In this document: in pieces, positions 18,773 through 20,561 of the stretch
Layout of the letters: the number at the start of each line of letters is the position of its first letter
How positions within the stretch are numbered: the first letter of the stretch is position 1
Source: a virus
IMG/VR virus record: IMGVR_UViG_3300045976_000102
Coordinates: 1 to 20,561 of that record
Reading direction: 5' to 3' (one strand)
Length of the DNA stretch: 20,561 nucleotides
Notes under the pieces: model-generated
What the model saw: the letters and a program-made list of their open reading frames with translations, nothing else
What the model was told of the DNA's origin: nothing
The model's database searches: none
Translations under genes and position numbers: made by a program

Positions 18773-19788
18773 GATCCCCTCTTCTCGGTTGCGGCCGGCA
18801 GGCTCAGCCGGTCCGCGGTGCCCAGCGTCGGGACGGGCTCGCCCCAGCGCTCCAGAGCGTCCCGTACGCGCCGCTGGTCCATGGCCCCGCCGTGCGCGTG
18901 GCCGGGCGTCACCTTGATCCGGCGCTCCTGGCCTTCGTCATCGGTGAAGGTCTGGCCGGCGTGCGCGAGCAGCACCGGGCGAAGGTCGCTCAGCACGTCC
19001 TCGGCGGCCCGCTTCACCTCGACCGCCGCGTGGTAGCGCCGGGCCGCTTCCTGCACGTCCACGGGCGCTACAGGCGGGGGCGCGGGCTCGGTGCGAGCCG
19101 TCGTCAGCGAGCCCCAGCAGCGGGTGCGGAACACGCAGGAATCGCACGGCCGGTCGGCGGGGGAGCGGGCGACCCGGCCGAACTCGATCGGCTTGCGGCC
19201 CGAAACGGCCCGGACTACCTCAAGCAACCGCAGGTGCGAGCGGCCAGCTTCATCGGGATCGTAGCTCCAGGAGTCCACCCAGGTCGCGCCATCCGAGCGG
19301 CGCACGTACGTCGCCGAGAGCACGGCAGGCGCCTGTCTGCGCATCTCGAGCGCCGAGCCGTAGACCTCGAGCTGCCGCGCATCCTCGTCCCGCCGCTTGC
19401 CGGCCTCGAGCACCGCCGCGTACACACGGTCACTGACCGTCTTCACGTCGTCCAGGTGGGCGCGCTCGAGGCTGTAGGCGTCCGGCTCCCCCGGGCGCCT
19501 GAACCCGGGGACCTCGAGCGGTTCCTGTACGGCGGTCCATTGGCCGCTCGAGCGCCGGGCGGCGGCGATCAGGCCATGGATGGCCTTGCCGAGCGCGGCG
19601 GCCTGGACCAGTTCTGGCGGCACCGGGTCGGTCGGCTCGTACCCCTGCACGCGGTACGCAAGCTGGCGCACGCAGCCCCGACCGGGCACGAGCACCTTGG
19701 CATCGGACGGGCCGATTTCGCGGGAGCGGCCGGCGTCCTGGGTGTCCAGGTAGGCGCCGACCTCGGCCCATACGTCGGGGAGGCTCAC
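18769..19788 (-). CDS. Cas4/RecB-like PD-(D/E)xK nuclease with iron-sulfur cysteines
   Basis: This 339-residue protein shows the Cas4/AddB-type nuclease layout: Cys39 in GRGCVRQLAYR, His71 in GKAIHGLI, GEPDAY with Asp103, the DDVKT motif with Asp114 and Lys116, the QxxxY motif at Gln139/Tyr143, and a C-terminal cluster CDSCVFRTRC (Cys215, Cys218, Cys224). The four Cys would bind a [4Fe-4S] cluster. Family members are usually single-strand DNA exonucleases in recombination. About 100 further residues are helical (VQEAARRYHAAVEVKRAAED). There is no cas1/cas2 or CRISPR array, so a phage recombination role is the likeliest. GTG at 19788 overlaps the preceding stop as GTGA. Six CTCGAG sites lie within its coding sequence. 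Confidence 0.88.
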   Translation of the reverse strand: MSLPDVWAEVGAYLDTQDAGRSREIGPSDAKVLVPGRGCVRQLAYRVQGYEPTDPVPPELVQAAALGKAIHGLIAAARRSSGQWTAVQEPLEVPGFRRPGEPDAYSLERAHLDDVKTVSDRVYAAVLEAGKRRDEDARQLEVYGSALEMRRQAPAVLSATYVRRSDGATWVDSWSYDPDEAGRSHLRLLEVVRAVSGRKPIEFGRVARSPADRPCDSCVFRTRCWGSLTTARTEPAPPPVAPVDVQEAARRYHAAVEVKRAAEDVLSDLRPVLLAHAGQTFTDDEGQERRIKVTPGHAHGGAMDQRRVRDALERWGEPVPTLGTADRLSLPAATEKRGS

Positions 19789-20135
19789 GGCAGGTTCCGG
19801 ATGCGGATCAGCGTCTCCAGCACCTCGTGCTCGTCCAGATAGCCGAGCACGTCATCGGTGATTGGCGTGGTGTAGCACAGGTCCCAGCGGTCACCCTCGT
19901 ATCGCAGCACCGCTAGTTCCCACAGCCCGGCGTCCCCGCCGTAGGTGTGCGGCCCCTGCACGACCGAGGCGCCGTAGTTGTTGGGGAACTTGAACCGGGC
20001 TTGTACGTGACCGGGGCTTAGCTCGTGAAGTTGGACCAGGCCGGGCAGTTCGGCAGGGATGAACGCTAACTCTTTGCCTGTGTCGGGCGTGTTGGGTGGC
20101 ATGAACACATGTTCGCACGGCAGACGTTTGATCAC
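19785..20135 (-). CDS. Hypothetical actinophage protein preceding the nuclease (116 aa or less)
   Basis: The core resembles a common small actinophage family: LHELSPGHVQARFKFPNNYG, then GASVVQGPHTYGGDAGLWEL, then RWDLCYTTPITDDVLGYLDE and a C-terminal helix. The start is uncertain. The longest start, GTG at 20135, is only ten bases from the terminator stem at 20146-20180 and has no ribosome binding site. In-frame GTG at 20108 and ATG at 20102 (MPPNTPDTGK) are alternatives that would lose 9 or 11 residues. It is coupled to the nuclease gene by a GTGA overlap. The function is unknown. Confidence 0.75.
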   Translation of the reverse strand: MIKRLPCEHVFMPPNTPDTGKELAFIPAELPGLVQLHELSPGHVQARFKFPNNYGASVVQGPHTYGGDAGLWELAVLRYEGDRWDLCYTTPITDDVLGYLDEHEVLETLIRIRNLP

Positions 20136-20145
20136 AAGAGACAGG

Positions 20146-20180
20146 AGAAAGCCCCGCCGGAGGGGATGGCGGGGCTTTCT
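20146..20180 (-). terminator. Strong intrinsic terminator
   Basis: Bases 20146-20158 (AGAAAGCCCCGCC) are exactly complementary to 20168-20180, a 13-bp stem with a 9-base loop. On the minus strand the stem ends in GGCGGGGCTTTCT and continues CCTGTCTC, a pyrimidine-rich tail; on the plus strand it ends CTTTCTTAC. It is the most terminator-like hairpin in the window and separates the gene at 20198-20557 from the nuclease operon, which therefore needs readthrough or its own promoter. Confidence 0.75.
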
Positions 20181-20197
20181 TACGGGGGGACTTGAGC

Positions 20198-20557
20198 CTA
20201 CCCGCCGCGCGGACTCTCAACCGCAGCGTGCGGCGCACCCGGCAGCCAGTCGTAGCTAGCGACCAGATCCAGGCGGGCCACCACCCCGTTCACCGTGCGC
20301 GCGTAGTCCATGGCCGCGCGCACGTATTCGAATACACAGGGACCAGGGGGCAGCACGAAGCGATCCTTGAACACGCTCGGCACGAGCACGACGAACAGTC
20401 CGCGATCAGCAAGCGGAACCGCGGTGGGGCCGGCTGGGACCTCGATCGGCTCGACCTCACGGTCCCGGGCGTGCCAGTCCAGCCACATTCGAGTTAGTGC
20501 GTACACCCCGCCGATGGTCGCCAGCGCGATGACCAGGGTCGGCAGCAGGGCGCTCAC
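20198..20557 (-). CDS. Membrane-anchored hypothetical protein (119 aa)
   Basis: GTG at 20557 forms a GTGA with a stop (TGA at 20556-20554) that presumably ends the next gene outside the window. Residues 1-22 (ALLPTLVIALATIGGVYALT) form one hydrophobic helix, followed by Arg/Trp/His and a longer soluble part. This suggests an N-terminal membrane anchor; the tail contains VPLADRGLFVVLVPSVFKD and a helix (VFEYVRAAMDYARTVNGVVA). No signal peptidase site is obvious and no family is recognised. The strong terminator at 20146-20180 follows, so it ends a transcript coming from the right. Confidence 0.75.
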   Translation of the reverse strand: MSALLPTLVIALATIGGVYALTRMWLDWHARDREVEPIEVPAGPTAVPLADRGLFVVLVPSVFKDRFVLPPGPCVFEYVRAAMDYARTVNGVVARLDLVASYDWLPGAPHAAVESPRGG

Positions 20558-20561
20558 GATC

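Noticed and set aside
18769-19788. Cas4-like protein taken as part of a CRISPR-Cas locus
   Set aside because: No cas1, cas2, effector gene or repeat array is present, and phages commonly carry such nucleases alone.
1-20561. CRISPR array, insertion sequence or integration site
   Set aside because: No regularly spaced repeats, transposase or integrase motifs, or flanking duplications were seen on reading both strands.

Overview
This window looks like part of the genome of a tailed siphovirus (free phage or prophage) infecting a high-GC Gram-positive host, most likely an actinomycete. The sequence is very GC-rich and GTG is the dominant start codon. There is a WhiB-like iron-sulfur regulator, a family almost confined to Actinobacteria and their phages. 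The head genes form an HK97-type set. I see no integrase, tRNA, rRNA, CRISPR array or insertion sequence, so lifestyle cannot be decided here. The host genus is inference.

Every gene I can support lies on the minus strand, so transcription runs from the right end to the left. From right to left: (a) about 20560-16430, small early or middle genes, including a membrane-anchored protein, a Cas4/RecB-like nuclease with an iron-sulfur cysteine signature, a helix-turn-helix regulator and several small zinc-ribbon proteins; (b) 16426-15831, the largest region without a confident gene, rich in inverted repeats; (c) 15830-11900, a coiled-coil protein, the WhiB-like regulator and a run of small unknown genes, including one that resembles DUF7448; (d) 11906-8695, the packaging genes: small terminase, four small cysteine/histidine-rich proteins and the large terminase; (e) 8695-2, the morphogenesis genes: membrane protein, portal, ClpP-like prohead protease, major capsid protein, two beta-rich structural candidates, head-tail connectors, tail terminator, a coiled-coil membrane protein and the tail tube.

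The genes are packed in translationally coupled strings. I count 24 four-base start/stop overlaps (20 GTGA, 4 ATGA), and I used these to choose starts, often shortening the longest open frame. Strong Shine-Dalgarno sequences occur mainly after breaks in the chain. Perfect or near-perfect hairpins sit at the few real intergenic gaps: after the major capsid gene, before the head-tail adaptor, before the small-terminase block, before the DUF7448-like gene, after the early block and after the first gene.

The most interesting signals are a chromosome-type parS (ParB-binding) sequence inside the large terminase gene, three adjacent genes between the terminase subunits that share a Cys-x-Leu ... Gly ... 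His zinc-finger-like module, further related zinc-ribbon pairs on both sides of the window, and a cluster of six CTCGAG palindromes within about 210 bases of the nuclease gene.
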